A stretch of DNA of 64,000 nucleotides from JBELHO01 sp042091375 (GCA_042091375.1 JBELHO010000011.1:1-64000), one strand, 5' to 3'; numbered from the stretch's first letter, positions 1 to 9,753 are shown. Translations and numbers: made by a program. The notes: a model not told the origin generated them from the letters alone.

Positions 1-114
1 CCATCAATTCACTATGCTATTTACAGACGTTTATTGGCATGATTTACTAAACCTGTTTTAGGCAAATCGTTATCTAACATAAGCAACATTTATCATAATG
101 AAAAAGGAATATAT

Positions 115-486
115 ATGCTCAGCTATGCAACCATCGGTGTAACCGATTTAGAAAAATCAGAAGTCTTTTATAATGAACTATTAGCGCCAATTGGCGCGAA
201 AACCCTGATAAAAATGGAACGCATTATATTTATTGGTAAAAGCATGGAAGAACCCATGCTCGCCATTTGCATTCCATATAACGGCGATGCGCAAAACTGC
301 GGTAACGGCAATATGCTAGCTATTGCTCCAGGTTCGAAAGAGAAGTGTGACGAGATGTATCACAAAGCAATAACCTTGGGCGCAACCTGCGATGGCGAAC
401 CAGGACAACGTATTCCTGATGTCTTTTATGGTGCATATTTCCGTGATTTAGATGGTAATAAAGTTGTTTTTAATCACTTCGGTTAA
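115..486 (+). CDS. VOC (glyoxalase/bleomycin-resistance fold) family protein
   Basis: This 123-residue protein has the size and layout of a single vicinal-oxygen-chelate domain. It opens with a typical first strand and helix (SYATIGVTDLEKSEVFYNEL) and ends with the family's closing strand (YFRDLDGNKVVFNHF). Members bind a divalent metal and act on small molecules such as glutathione hemithioacetals or aromatic diols, or sequester drugs. The substrate cannot be read here. The start is preceded by a good AAGGA ribosome site. It stands alone; the 114 bases before it hold nothing recognisable. The family call is firm and the function unknown. Confidence 0.85.
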   Translation: MLSYATIGVTDLEKSEVFYNELLAPIGAKTLIKMERIIFIGKSMEEPMLAICIPYNGDAQNCGNGNMLAIAPGSKEKCDEMYHKAITLGATCDGEPGQRIPDVFYGAYFRDLDGNKVVFNHFG

Positions 487-631
487 CACTTGCTGTTAAA
501 GCATAACCTATGGTTGTGCTTGATCTTACTTTATCATTAATCCCCTGTATGACTAGTCGTACTCCAAGCAACACTTTTTAACCGCCTAGCAATATCCGCT
601 TTAGGTCAGACTAAACAATGGGCATAACCAT

Positions 632-928
632 TCAATACAATTTATTATCGCCCAACGGCACTTCCATTGCGTTGTTGCCTTTGACTGGAATGCCGATCAT
701 TTCATCATAAGCACTGACGTGACGTATCACTTGTTTTTTAGCTTTGACCTTGTGCAATTGTTTTTGCAAGTTCAATAAATTGTGACTTTTCAAGCGCTCA
801 CCGGAGTTATCGGTGATCATATATTCTTCACCTTCTACTATGGCACTGACGTTGTAGAGGGCAATATCCAGGCTGTGAAATATCACTTTTTCAACTTCAA
901 AATACTTCTCTAATTTATTAATTTTCAT
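632..928 (-). CDS. Small conserved hypothetical protein (DUF6482-like)
   Basis: The 98-residue product has no signal peptide or membrane segment. The N-terminal half resembles a short beta-rich domain (residues about 15-45, with SLDIALYNVSAIVEGEEYMI). The C-terminal half holds SAYDEMIGIPV, a sequence I associate from memory with the DUF6482 family of small gammaproteobacterial proteins. No catalytic residues are evident and no function is known to me. It is a monocistronic gene on the minus strand, facing away from the peptidase downstream in coordinates. That it is a real gene is likely; the family name is less certain. Confidence 0.6.
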   Translation of the reverse strand: MKINKLEKYFEVEKVIFHSLDIALYNVSAIVEGEEYMITDNSGERLKSHNLLNLQKQLHKVKAKKQVIRHVSAYDEMIGIPVKGNNAMEVPLGDNKLY

Positions 929-1073
929 CTAATAGCCCTTTCTTATATGGCAATAATAATCATTTGCATTTAAATGCTACTTTATACTACACAGTTAACT
1001 TCTGCAATTTATAACTATAGCCATTGTTGTCAGCTTTTGAGCTAAATTCATCGCCATAACAACATTTACTTAC

Positions 1074-1105
1074 ATAAAAAAACCACCCAACAAGATTGGG
1101 TGGTT
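1074..1105 (-). terminator. Rho-independent terminator of the DPP-IV-like peptidase gene
   Basis: A perfect 10-bp inverted repeat (AACCACCCAA / TTGGGTGGTT) with a five-base CAAGA loop lies at 1081-1105. Read on the minus strand the stem is followed at once by a run of T residues, the classic intrinsic terminator form. It sits 60 bases beyond the stop of the minus-strand peptidase gene. Confidence 0.85.
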
Positions 1106-1165
1106 ACACTAGTCAACTATTAAAAATATCGTCGGTCTTTGCGATTGCAGTGACTGTTGAGCTTA

Positions 1166-3463
1166 TTAGCCGTCAGTGCCATTAAAAACAAACTCTTTTG
1201 GTGGCTGCATGCCCATCAGGTGTTTAACAAAATAATCCCAACGTTTGCGCATCATATAGGGCTCTCTGGCAAAACCATGACCGCGGTTCGGCAGCATTAA
1301 CATGTCAAAGTCTTTGTTGGCTTTAATCAGCGCTTCCACCACAACTAAGCTGCTGTAGGGTGTTACATTGGTATCTGTGGTGCCATGAGCGATTAATAAT
1401 TTACCTTTTAAGCTGTCAACGCTGAGTTGATTGGCTTGGCTGTCATAATTAGTACTTCCGTCTTCATTGTTGACTAACAGGCCGTGATATTTTTCTCCCC
1501 ACTCATCGGCGTAATTGCGATTATCATGGTTGCCCGCTTGCGAAACCGCGACTTTGTAAAATTCAGGGAAGGTGAGTAATGCACGAGTTGACGCAAATCC
1601 ACCGCCTGAATGCCCCCAGATCCCGACACGACTGTCATCGAGCCATGTGTAGCGCTTTGCTAGTTGCACAATCGCAGCCACTTGATCAGGAATGCCACTG
1701 TCTCCCATATTGCCATAATAAAAATCGTGAAAACTCTTTGAACGTCCTGGTGTGCCTAATGCGTCAATTTCAACGACAATAAAGCCCAATTCGGCGATCG
1801 CCTGATTATCTCCACGAGCACTGCGAAAGTGACGACCGCGAATACTGCCAACTTGCGGTCCCGGATAGATGTAATTGACTACGGGATATGATTTGTTTGC
1901 ATCAAAGTCACTTGGTTTGTACAACAAACCGTGAATATCGTGATTGTCGTTTCTATCTTTAACCACAAAAGGGGTAGGTGCTTGCCAACCCGTCGCCAGT
2001 AATGCCTCAATATTCATTTGTTCAACGACAAAGCCATTACCTTTGTCAGTATCGCGAATAAAACTCACTTCCGCTTGGTTGTAAGTTGACATTCTATCTA
2101 AAAAGTATTTTCCATCGTGACTCAAACTAATGCGATGATGTTGCTTTTCAGGGGTGAGTAGTGTTAGCTCAGAGCCGTCTTTGTTAATACTGTACAAATA
2201 ATGAAAGTAAGGATCACCACCTTCACGTCCAGCACCAGTAAAAATCAGTTTACCGCTGTCACGATCAACGTGGAGAAGAGAAATGACTGTCCAGTCGCCT
2301 GCGGTGATCGCATTTTTAACCTCGCCAGTTGCCACATCAATGAGGTATAAATGTCCCCAATTAGTGCGCTGTGAAAACCAGACAATTTCATTGCTTTGGT
2401 CTAAATACTGCCAGCTAATACCTTCTACGCCAGATTCAAAAAAGTTCTGTTGGCTTTCACTAAAAATGGTTTTAACGGCGCCAGTTTGTGCATTAGCAAT
2501 GCGCACAGTTGCCCCTTTGTGATCGCGCGGCGTCGAAACAAAGGCAAAACTTTGGCTATCTGCTGCCCAATCAATGTCTAACAAACTACCGTCACGGCCA
2601 GCCACGTGATCTGTGATGGTGGAACGATGATCGTCGGCAGGCATATCGAGGGGGATCACTTTGCCGTTGTCGACGTCAATCACCACCCGATGAATTTTAA
2701 AAATGTGTTGATCGCCGGGCAATGGGTATTTCCATACATCAATATTAGGGTGGCCTACTGCTGTTGATACAATCGCCATATCACCGACATTTCGCCCGTC
2801 GTGTTTAAAAGTAGTGAGCTTAGTGGAATCAGGCGACCACTTAACAACAGGTGTATCGCGACGTATCCAGCCAGCATTGTTAGTACCATAAGCAAAATTT
2901 TCAATGCCATCAGTGGTCAGTTGCGTTTCCTTGTTACTGGCCAGTTCTCTTACCCACAAATTGTGTTGGCGAATAAACACTGCGCGTTGACCATTGGGGG
3001 ACAGCAGTTCATTTTTCTTTTTGGTCAGCTGATTTTGTTGACATAAATAACTTTGCAGATCACAGTAATATTGTTGGTTGTTAACACCAAAAGACAGCTG
3101 GTTATTAGCGGTTTTTTCCACTCGGTTAAAAGGTAAGTTTTGTCCATTTAACTCAGTTTTTGTTAATTTACTCAACGACTTGGCTAATTTATTGTGATCA
3201 AACGCTAACTGTTTTTTCTTGGTATTGACGTCTACCTGAAAAAACTGATCACCCTGTTCGGTGTGACTGCGGTAAAGTAATTGGCTATTAGTGTTCCAAT
3301 GGGCATAGTCTATGGTATGAGTGACTAATTTACTGGTGTGTTTTGCTAATTTCTGTTCAGCTTGTTGATAGCGCTCAACAGGTAATTGTGTTTGCCCTTG
3401 TCCAGCAACAGATAGCAGTGGTATCAGTGCCCACAAAGCAGCAAGAGAAATTGTTGTTTTCAT
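1166..3463 (-). CDS. Secreted S9 family peptidase, dipeptidyl-peptidase IV type
   Basis: This 765-residue serine peptidase would release dipeptides from peptide N-termini outside the cytoplasm. The N-terminus is a signal peptide (hydrophobic residues about 5-22, then GQGQTQ). Residues about 80-530 form the DPP-IV-type beta-propeller, and about 540-750 the alpha/beta-hydrolase domain. The catalytic triad is visible: Ser619 in GHSGGG, Asp697 in HGTTDTNV and His729 in NRGHGF. The usual DPP-IV nucleophile motif is GWSYGG, so GHSGGG is a mild departure. Length fits the family. It is monocistronic with a strong terminator. Substrate preference after proline or alanine is inferred from family only. 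Confidence 0.92.
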   Translation of the reverse strand: MKTTISLAALWALIPLLSVAGQGQTQLPVERYQQAEQKLAKHTSKLVTHTIDYAHWNTNSQLLYRSHTEQGDQFFQVDVNTKKKQLAFDHNKLAKSLSKLTKTELNGQNLPFNRVEKTANNQLSFGVNNQQYYCDLQSYLCQQNQLTKKKNELLSPNGQRAVFIRQHNLWVRELASNKETQLTTDGIENFAYGTNNAGWIRRDTPVVKWSPDSTKLTTFKHDGRNVGDMAIVSTAVGHPNIDVWKYPLPGDQHIFKIHRVVIDVDNGKVIPLDMPADDHRSTITDHVAGRDGSLLDIDWAADSQSFAFVSTPRDHKGATVRIANAQTGAVKTIFSESQQNFFESGVEGISWQYLDQSNEIVWFSQRTNWGHLYLIDVATGEVKNAITAGDWTVISLLHVDRDSGKLIFTGAGREGGDPYFHYLYSINKDGSELTLLTPEKQHHRISLSHDGKYFLDRMSTYNQAEVSFIRDTDKGNGFVVEQMNIEALLATGWQAPTPFVVKDRNDNHDIHGLLYKPSDFDANKSYPVVNYIYPGPQVGSIRGRHFRSARGDNQAIAELGFIVVEIDALGTPGRSKSFHDFYYGNMGDSGIPDQVAAIVQLAKRYTWLDDSRVGIWGHSGGGFASTRALLTFPEFYKVAVSQAGNHDNRNYADEWGEKYHGLLVNNEDGSTNYDSQANQLSVDSLKGKLLIAHGTTDTNVTPYSSLVVVEALIKANKDFDMLMLPNRGHGFAREPYMMRKRWDYFVKHLMGMQPPKEFVFNGTDG

Positions 3464-3539
3464 CTAAAACCCTTTTTTTTATTGTTCTGTTAAGTATATC
3501 ATTGACTAAAATAACTTGGCAGCTATAAACACAGTGCTC

Positions 3540-3576
3540 ACAGCTGTTCTCAACATAGCTGTTCTCAACATAGCTG
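3540..3576. repeat. Short tandem repeat, 15-bp unit, about two copies
   Basis: The unit AGCTGTTCTCAACAT is repeated head to tail and then begins a third time, upstream of the peptidase start. It looks like slippage-type sequence. No regulatory role is evident. Confidence 0.7.
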
Positions 3577-3704
3577 TAGGTATATTTTAGACATATTTGT
3601 AGCAATAGGTCTTTTAACATTTAATTATCGGTGCATGGCCTGTCGCAACGCAACTTTGACAATCTTCAATGCCTAATTAAACGGCATCAAACAAGATTAA
3701 CCCC

Positions 3705-6071
3705 CTATTTTTTTAACTTTGCAAACGCATCGGCAAAGGCATTGCCCATAGCTGCATTACCGATATTTTTATCTTTATTGTCACGGCTTTTAGGCCGATT
3801 TGTTTTGCCTTTATCCGTTGCAGTAGCATTGTTTTTTGCTGCTGTCGCTCTGGGCTGAGCAGTGGTTTTATTCTGCTTATTTTGGTCAACAAGTTGATCT
3901 AAACGCATGGTTAAACTGATGCGGTTGCGACTGGCATCGACTTCGATAACTTTGACTTTAACAATATCACCGGCTTTGACTATTTCGCGAGGATCGCTGA
4001 CAAATTTATCGGTCAGGGACGAAATATGTATTAAGCCGTCTTGATGAACACCTAAATCAACAAAAGCGCCAAAATTGGCCACATTAGAAATGATCCCCTC
4101 AAGTAGCATGCCCACTTTGAGATCATTAATCGTGTTGATCCCCTCTTTAAATTGCGCCGTTTTAAATACTGGACGCGGATCGCGACTGGGTTTTACTAAT
4201 TCAGCAATGATCCCTTGTAGGGTTAACTCACCGACTTCTTGATCCGATCCCGTAGTTAATAAACTTTTCGGTTCAATTTGTTGCAGTTGGGCTTTATTGC
4301 CGATCACACTGGTTAAATCGCTGCCTAATTGTCGAGTGATCTGCTCGACAATACCATAGCTTTCCGGATGCACAGCGGAGTTGTCTAATGGATTTTCGCC
4401 ATCATTGATGCGCAGAAAACCAGCCGCTTGCTCAAACGCTTTTGGGCCTATACGCGCCACTTTATGTAAGGCTTTTCTGTTGCTAAATCGGCCGTGTTGA
4501 TCGCGGAACGCGACAATATTTTGCGCCATGGTTTTATTTAAGCCAGACACTCTTGCCAATAGAGGCGCCGAAGCGCTATTGAGATCCACCCCCACCGCAT
4601 TGACACAATCTTCAATAACAATATCCAGAGACTGACTTAACTGACTTTGACTAACATCGTGTTGATATTGACCAACACCAATAGCTTTGGGATCAATCTT
4701 AACTAATTCCGCCATGGGATCTTGTAAACGCCTTGCAATAGAAACCGCGCCGCGCAATGACACATCCACCTCTGGAAATTCTTGTGCGGCCAATTCTGAT
4801 GCAGAATAAACCGACGCCCCCGCTTCACTGACCACAACTTTTTGTAGTTTTAGTGGTGCTAACTTAGCGATCACTTCCGCCACTAATTTATCACTCTCTC
4901 TGCTGCCAGTTCCATTGCCAATAGCGATCAAGGCTACTTTGTATTGCTGACACAAGAGCACTAAGGTGCGCATAGATTTATCCCAGTGATTTTGTGGCGC
5001 ATGGGGGAATATTGTCGCGGTGTGCAATAGCTTACCTGTGGCATCGACAATGGCTAGTTTACAGCCAGTGCGCATACCGGGATCTAAACCCAAAGTAATT
5101 TTTTCGCCGGCTGGTGCCGACATTAACAAGTCAGATAAATTTTTCGCAAACACCGCGATGGCTTCACTCTCCGCTCGCTCGCGCAACTGTCCGAGTAATT
5201 CAGTGGTTAAACTCGGCTTGAGTTTATGTTGCCATGCTTGTTCAATAACTTGCCGTAAAAACTCGGCTGCCGGTTGATTTGCCAAGCGAAAATGGTAATG
5301 CTCAATGACTAATTGTTCGCCAGTTGACAAACCATTGGCGGCTTGCCCCGCGTCAACATCTAATCCTATTTGTAAAAATTTTTCATTGCGACCGCGCAAT
5401 ATGGCCAAAGCACGATGCGAAGGTACCTTGTGTAGTGGCTCGGAATAAGCAAAATAATCACGGTATTTTGCAGCTTGTTGCTGCTTACTTTTGACCACCA
5501 CACTGGTTAAATGCCCTTTGTTTAATAAATGCTTGCGCAATTTTGTCAACAAGCTAGCATCTTCGGCAAAGCGTTCAATTAAAATCGCGCTGGCGCCCGT
5601 CAATACCGCTTGCTCGTCAGTAAATCCATGGGCTTGATTAATGTAAGGTGTTGCTTCCACTTTAGGTATTAGCGACCAGTTTTGGTAAAGGGCATCGGCC
5701 AATGGCGCTAACCCTGCGGCGATAGCTAGTTGTCCTTTAGTGCGGCGTTTGGGTCGATAAGGTAAATACAGATCTTCTAAACGGGTTTTATTGTCGGCTT
5801 GCAACAAGGCTGATTTTAACCCTGCACTGAGTTTTCCTTGTTGTTCGATACTGGTCATAATCACTTGTCGACGCTCGTTGAGGGTTCTTAAATAAATTAA
5901 GCGTTGCTCAAGTGTGCGTAAATGCGTGTCATCGAGTCCTTGGGTCGCCTCTTTGCGATAACGGGCAATAAAAGGCACTGTTGCGCCATTGTCCAATAAA
6001 TTAATAGCCGAGGTGATTTGTGATGGTTTTACCTGCAATTCTGCGGCAATTTGCTCAGCGATAGCTGTCAT
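3705..6071 (-). CDS. tex: Tex family transcription accessory RNA-binding protein
   Basis: This 788-residue protein matches Tex/YhgF through its length (E. coli about 773). It has an N-terminal Tex domain with the FIARYRKEATQGLDD segment, and a YqgF/RNase-H-like fold around GLDPGMRTGCKLAIVD. Helix-hairpin-helix segments follow (SGLNKTMAQNIVAFRD), then a C-terminal S1 RNA-binding domain (GMLLEGIISNVANFGAFVDLG). The last 70 residues are a Lys/Asn/Thr-rich, probably disordered tail. Tex binds nucleic acid and is linked to transcription and toxin-gene expression in several bacteria; its precise activity is unsettled. It is divergent from greB across 240 bases. Confidence 0.97.
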   Translation of the reverse strand: MTAIAEQIAAELQVKPSQITSAINLLDNGATVPFIARYRKEATQGLDDTHLRTLEQRLIYLRTLNERRQVIMTSIEQQGKLSAGLKSALLQADNKTRLEDLYLPYRPKRRTKGQLAIAAGLAPLADALYQNWSLIPKVEATPYINQAHGFTDEQAVLTGASAILIERFAEDASLLTKLRKHLLNKGHLTSVVVKSKQQQAAKYRDYFAYSEPLHKVPSHRALAILRGRNEKFLQIGLDVDAGQAANGLSTGEQLVIEHYHFRLANQPAAEFLRQVIEQAWQHKLKPSLTTELLGQLRERAESEAIAVFAKNLSDLLMSAPAGEKITLGLDPGMRTGCKLAIVDATGKLLHTATIFPHAPQNHWDKSMRTLVLLCQQYKVALIAIGNGTGSRESDKLVAEVIAKLAPLKLQKVVVSEAGASVYSASELAAQEFPEVDVSLRGAVSIARRLQDPMAELVKIDPKAIGVGQYQHDVSQSQLSQSLDIVIEDCVNAVGVDLNSASAPLLARVSGLNKTMAQNIVAFRDQHGRFSNRKALHKVARIGPKAFEQAAGFLRINDGENPLDNSAVHPESYGIVEQITRQLGSDLTSVIGNKAQLQQIEPKSLLTTGSDQEVGELTLQGIIAELVKPSRDPRPVFKTAQFKEGINTINDLKVGMLLEGIISNVANFGAFVDLGVHQDGLIHISSLTDKFVSDPREIVKAGDIVKVKVIEVDASRNRISLTMRLDQLVDQNKQNKTTAQPRATAAKNNATATDKGKTNRPKSRDNKDKNIGNAAMGNAFADAFAKLKK

Positions 6072-6312
6072 TGAATGGGGATCCTGTAACTTAATAATAC
6101 CGACCTGTACAACAGGCTAAATTATATTGATATTTTATCAGTAAATACTAGGTTATCACACGTAAATTATGCCAGTTATATTTTCACCTTTAGTTGACTG
6201 CTCATCTCACTAGGCGAAGATTAAAGGCGGCTTCAGCTAAAACCAATAAACTGCTATAGTAACTGCGTATAAATATACACTTCAACAATTGGACAGAGAC
6301 AGAATATATTTG

Positions 6313-6795
6313 ATGAAAACCGCAATATTAACCCGTGATGGCTACAACAAACTCAAAGCTGAGTTAGATCACTTGTGGCGAGTAGAGCGTCGTGAAACCA
6401 CTGAAAAAGTATCATGGGCGGCGAGTCTCGGTGATCGCAGTGAAAATGCTGATTACAAAGAAAACAAACGCAAATTACGCCAACTTGACTCGCGTATTCG
6501 CTACCTCACTAAACGCTTAGAGTCCTCGCAAGTGGTAGATCATCACAAAACCCAGCAAGGCACGGTTTATTTTGGTGCCTGGGTGGAAATTGAAAATGAA
6601 CAAGGCGAACAAAAATACATACGCATTGTCGGTTACGATGAAATATTCGGTCGCAATGATTATATTTCGATTGACTCTCCAATGGCCAAGGCGTTACTGA
6701 AAAAACAAGTCGATGATCAAGCGGTGGTCAGTACACCTCAGGGCGATGTGCTGTGGTTCATTAACCGGATCGAATATCGAGCAGATCAGTATTAG
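6313..6795 (+). CDS. greB: Transcription elongation factor GreB
   Basis: GreB reactivates backtracked RNA polymerase by stimulating cleavage of the extruded RNA 3' end. The 160-residue product has the N-terminal coiled coil with the conserved tip segment SLGDRSENADY, whose acidic residues enter the polymerase active site. It ends with the FKBP-like domain (RIVGYDEIFGRNDYISIDSPMA). The start is placed at 6313 because MKTAILTRDGYNKL aligns with the E. coli N-terminus. An earlier in-frame codon at 6289 would add eight unlikely residues. The basic, longer linker and WAASLGDRSENAD mark GreB rather than GreA. Confidence 0.96.
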   Translation: MKTAILTRDGYNKLKAELDHLWRVERRETTEKVSWAASLGDRSENADYKENKRKLRQLDSRIRYLTKRLESSQVVDHHKTQQGTVYFGAWVEIENEQGEQKYIRIVGYDEIFGRNDYISIDSPMAKALLKKQVDDQAVVSTPQGDVLWFINRIEYRADQY

Positions 6796-6983
6796 GCGCA
6801 CATTTTGCTGCCAACCGCCCATCTGATCTTGCGCTAGTAAAATCAGTATTAATTTTTGCCTATTTAAATGCCCCCATACAACTGATTAACAAACCAGTGG
6901 CAAATTTCTGTACAACGCTCTTTTTACTCGCCGGTTATATTGTTACTATGTAACATTACATCAAATTTTCTAAAGAATGGACA

Positions 6984-7391
6984 ATGAATATACAAACTCA
7001 ACTTCTTCTCGATAAAGTTTCCATTGGCGTATCGACACTTTGTGCGATTCAATGTGCATTAATGCCGATAATATTAGTGGTCTCACCAAATATCTTCTTA
7101 GCCAGTGTCGACGAGCATTTTTTTCATTTGTTATTAGTCTGGCTGGTGTTGCCAACCAGTGCCTTAGCGGGCTTTCTCGGCTGTAGTAAACATCGAGATA
7201 TGACGGTACTTTTAGGGATTGTTGCCGGTTTGTTCACTTTAGTGTTTACCGCAGTATTTGGTCACGATTTGTTGGGCGAGATAGGTGAAAAAGTTGTTAC
7301 CATTTTAGCTGCAGTCATCTTAGCATTAGCACATTGGCGCAACTACAAATTATGCAGAAAAAACATCTGTAGCGACTGCCCAGAAGATTGA
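6984..7391 (+). CDS. MerC-domain membrane protein
   Basis: The 135-residue protein has four predicted membrane segments (about residues 15-35, 45-65, 72-92, 98-115). A cysteine pair in the first helix region, CAIQCALMP, is typical of MerC-like mercury-transport proteins. Cysteines also occur at GCSKHRD and in the cytoplasmic tail CRKNICSDC. MerC proteins carry Hg(II) inward in mer operons, but chromosomal homologues without mer genes are common in marine gammaproteobacteria and their substrate is unknown. No merA, merR or merT lies nearby. The downstream ACT-domain gene starts 16 bases after the stop, so the two are probably co-transcribed. Confidence 0.85.
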   Translation: MNIQTQLLLDKVSIGVSTLCAIQCALMPIILVVSPNIFLASVDEHFFHLLLVWLVLPTSALAGFLGCSKHRDMTVLLGIVAGLFTLVFTAVFGHDLLGEIGEKVVTILAAVILALAHWRNYKLCRKNICSDCPED

Positions 7392-7407
7392 TCAGCAGGT
7401 CAATGCA

Positions 7408-7809
7408 ATGTCCGGCGAAACCAATTTAGCGCTATTACTACAGTCGATGGAACCGAAAATAGTCGACGGTGAATTTGTGTTTATCAGTATTGCCGACGGC
7501 CAATATGGTCAATGTCAAACACTGCAACCCAAAGCAATGTTTATCGAAGATGAGGGCATGACCTTAGTTGTACCTAAACAATTAGCGCAACAACAAGGTT
7601 ACCCTTATCACTCGGTTTTTAAGTGTATCACCCTTACCGTTCATTCCAGTTTAGATGCGGTTGGTCTCACCGCTGCGTTTGCCAATATACTCAAACAGCA
7701 GCACATTAGCGCCAATGTTATCGCCGGTTTTTATCACGACCATATTTTCGTGCCTAGCCACCAAGCTAAACAAGCATTGGCAGCGTTAACAGCCAGTGAT
7801 AACAATTGA
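7408..7809 (+). CDS. ACT-domain protein (ACT_3 type)
   Basis: The 133-residue soluble protein begins with the pattern LLLQSMEPKIVDGEFVFIS and ends with an ACT fold (ITLTVHSSLDAVGLTAAFANILKQQHISANVIAGFYHDHIFVP, residues about 70-115). This is the layout of the small stand-alone ACT_3 family (PF10000, from memory). ACT folds usually bind amino acids, and no enzymatic domain is attached. It lies 16 bases after the MerC-like gene. Whether the two share a process cannot be told from sequence. Confidence 0.82.
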   Translation: MSGETNLALLLQSMEPKIVDGEFVFISIADGQYGQCQTLQPKAMFIEDEGMTLVVPKQLAQQQGYPYHSVFKCITLTVHSSLDAVGLTAAFANILKQQHISANVIAGFYHDHIFVPSHQAKQALAALTASDNN

Positions 7810-7930
7810 GTCAGACAATTAATAAACACTCAAGTTTTTATTCTCACGCTTAGTAAAACCAGTTGGCAGCTTCCTCATCTAAAAGATAAAGGGTATATGG
7901 CCTTGATACAGCAAAGCAGAGATATCAGCC

Positions 7931-8809
7931 TTATTGCTTTTGTTGTGAGATACGAGTCAGTACCGGTGTTTGACAAATATCTAATACCGGTGGTGGTTTT
8001 TTGTAAAAAAATGCATTTTTTCTGGCGCGACGTTCAACCAATTTTTGCTGGTAACTGGGGTGTTCAGTGTCTTCAATTTCCAGCAAAATTTGCTGATTTT
8101 TATCGACATCACTCATCATTTGCATCGCGACAATTGGCGTATAGGCGCTAGCCGGTACCGGTTTTTCACCTTCAATAACCGATGTTCTGGTAATAGTTTG
8201 TACGTGGTTCATACCATACACTACCCGACCAAACACCGTCATAATTCGGTCTAAATAGCGCGGTGCTTGACCATTGGGGATGTAAAAGTGACTAGATGCT
8301 GAATCGGGTAAGTTTGAACGCGCCATGGCAATTACTCCCGGACAATGCAATAACCAAGCTTTGTTTGCACTGGGATCATGTCCTAAAGCAAAACCTTGCT
8401 GAAAACCGGTTTGCAGTGCAAATAAATCATTGTCTTGTACGTGGGTAAATTGCCATTTTGGATCTGTTGACCACTCGCCTTCAATCGCTAATGTGCTCAC
8501 CGCAAGCTTGTTCGCACTTTGCTCTGCAGGACCAGCTTGAGCAACAAAACCGTCGATCACTCGATAAAATTTATTGCCATTGTAATGCCCAGATTTAACT
8601 AAAGCCTTAAACTGTGCCACATGCCTCGGAGCAAATTGCGGCGCTAATTCAATCACTACCTTGCCCTGAGGTAAGGTCATCAACACGGTTTTTTCTGGAT
8701 CTAGGGCACGCCATGCGTTGGCGTTAGCGGTGGCAGTAGCACTGAAATGAACAGCGCCATAAAAACTAATCAGTACAAATACCTGAATGATCCCGATCTT
8801 ATTTAGCAC
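7931..8809 (-). CDS. Periplasmic cyclophilin-type peptidyl-prolyl isomerase
   Basis: The 292-residue product carries an N-terminal signal peptide (residues about 5-28, ending near ATANANA). A cyclophilin domain follows at about 40-230, with the family strands VVIELAPQFAPRHVAQFKALVKSGHYNGNKFYRVIDGFVAQAG split across its first half. Later come MARSNLPDSASSHFYI and FGRVVYGM. It would catalyse cis-trans isomerisation of prolyl bonds in exported proteins. It is longer than E. coli PpiA (190) because of an internal insertion around residues 100-150 and a basic C-terminal tail (ERRARKNAFFYKK). The active-site Arg appears at FYRVIDGF. It is monocistronic. Confidence 0.92.
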   Translation of the reverse strand: MLNKIGIIQVFVLISFYGAVHFSATATANANAWRALDPEKTVLMTLPQGKVVIELAPQFAPRHVAQFKALVKSGHYNGNKFYRVIDGFVAQAGPAEQSANKLAVSTLAIEGEWSTDPKWQFTHVQDNDLFALQTGFQQGFALGHDPSANKAWLLHCPGVIAMARSNLPDSASSHFYIPNGQAPRYLDRIMTVFGRVVYGMNHVQTITRTSVIEGEKPVPASAYTPIVAMQMMSDVDKNQQILLEIEDTEHPSYQQKLVERRARKNAFFYKKPPPVLDICQTPVLTRISQQKQ

Positions 8810-8981
8810 AATTTCCTCTTCGACAATAATAGTAGAACAATAGCCTCGCAGTTAAACAGATAAAACCGATAAAGGCTAGTTAAAGACAACCAATAGTTGA
8901 CTCGTAAAGTCAATTAGGCGCTTAATAAATTCATTGAGTTACGTTAAGATAACGCAAAAATTTTTTAGCTTGGAGTGTCAT

Positions 8982-9701
8982 GTGAATAAAAGTGTATTAA
9001 TCAATATTATTGCCGCCAGTCTGGTGTTACTGGGGTATTACACTAACCAGCAGATGTTATTTACCATTGGGTTGTTTGCTTTGTCAGGGGCGATAACCAA
9101 CTGGTTAGCTGTGCATATGCTATTTGAAAAAGTGCCTTTTTTATATGGCTCAGGAGTTGTTCCAGCGCGTTTTGAAGACTTTAAATTAGGCATACGTCAG
9201 TTGATGATGGAGCAATTTTTTACTGAACAAAATATTGATCGATTTCTCGCTGGCAATGCACAGCAAGGCGCTGCAACCCCTACCCTTGATTTAGTCCCGG
9301 TCATAGATAAAGTCGACTTGTCGCCGGCCTTTGATGATTTAATTGAGGTCATTGAGCAATCATCTTTTGGTGGCATGCTCGCCATGGTGGGTGGCAGTGA
9401 GGCACTGCAACCGCTAAGGGAGCCTTTTATTGAAAAGATGAAAACCACCATGGGTAACATTTCGCAAAGCGAGCAATTTAACACTATTTTACGCGATCAA
9501 TTAGAACAACCACAGGTGATGGCTAACATGCGTGACAAGGTCAGTGACATCATAGAAAAGCGCTTAGATGAGTTAACGCCGCAACTGGTTAAGGAAATTG
9601 TCCAACAAATGATCCGCAAGCACTTAGGCTGGTTGGTTGTTTGGGGTGGTGTATTTGGTGGACTTATCGGCATGATCGCTGCCATTAGCCGCACAATGTA
9701 A
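8982..9701 (+). CDS. DUF445 family inner-membrane protein
   Basis: The 239-residue protein has two N-terminal membrane helices, the family sequence GAITNWLAVHMLFEKVPFLYGSGVVPARFE (in two parts), a long helical soluble middle and a final membrane helix (LGWLVVWGGVFGGLIGMIAAI). DUF445 proteins have no settled function. I place the start at the GTG at 8982, because TTGGAG lies six bases before it. A further in-frame TTG at 8934 has no ribosome site. A terminator follows. Confidence 0.85.
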   Translation: MNKSVLINIIAASLVLLGYYTNQQMLFTIGLFALSGAITNWLAVHMLFEKVPFLYGSGVVPARFEDFKLGIRQLMMEQFFTEQNIDRFLAGNAQQGAATPTLDLVPVIDKVDLSPAFDDLIEVIEQSSFGGMLAMVGGSEALQPLREPFIEKMKTTMGNISQSEQFNTILRDQLEQPQVMANMRDKVSDIIEKRLDELTPQLVKEIVQQMIRKHLGWLVVWGGVFGGLIGMIAAISRTM

Positions 9702-9713
9702 AACTGTTTTATT

Positions 9714-9753
9714 TCGCAACGAATTTTTCTATGGTCGAATTCGTTGCGATTTT
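9714..9753 (+). terminator. Rho-independent terminator after the DUF445 gene
   Basis: A perfect 12-bp inverted repeat TCGCAACGAATT / AATTCGTTGCGA (9714-9725 and 9738-9749) encloses a 12-base loop and is followed by TTTTA. It starts 13 bases after the stop codon. Confidence 0.8.

Noticed and set aside
3375..3620. 81-codon minus-strand frame upstream of the DPP-IV-like gene
   Set aside because: It overlaps the start of the peptidase on the same strand in another frame and encodes a low-complexity run made by the 15-bp repeat; no ribosome site.
6984..7809. MerC-like and ACT genes as a mercury-resistance operon
   Set aside because: No merA, merR, merT or merP is near and the ACT protein has no role in mercury resistance.
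7897..8151. 84-codon plus-strand frame after the ACT gene
   Set aside because: It lies entirely antisense to the well-supported cyclophilin gene for most of its length and lacks a domain or ribosome site.
8934..8981. TTG start for the DUF445 gene at 8934
   Set aside because: No ribosome site precedes it, while TTGGAG lies six bases before the GTG at 8982.
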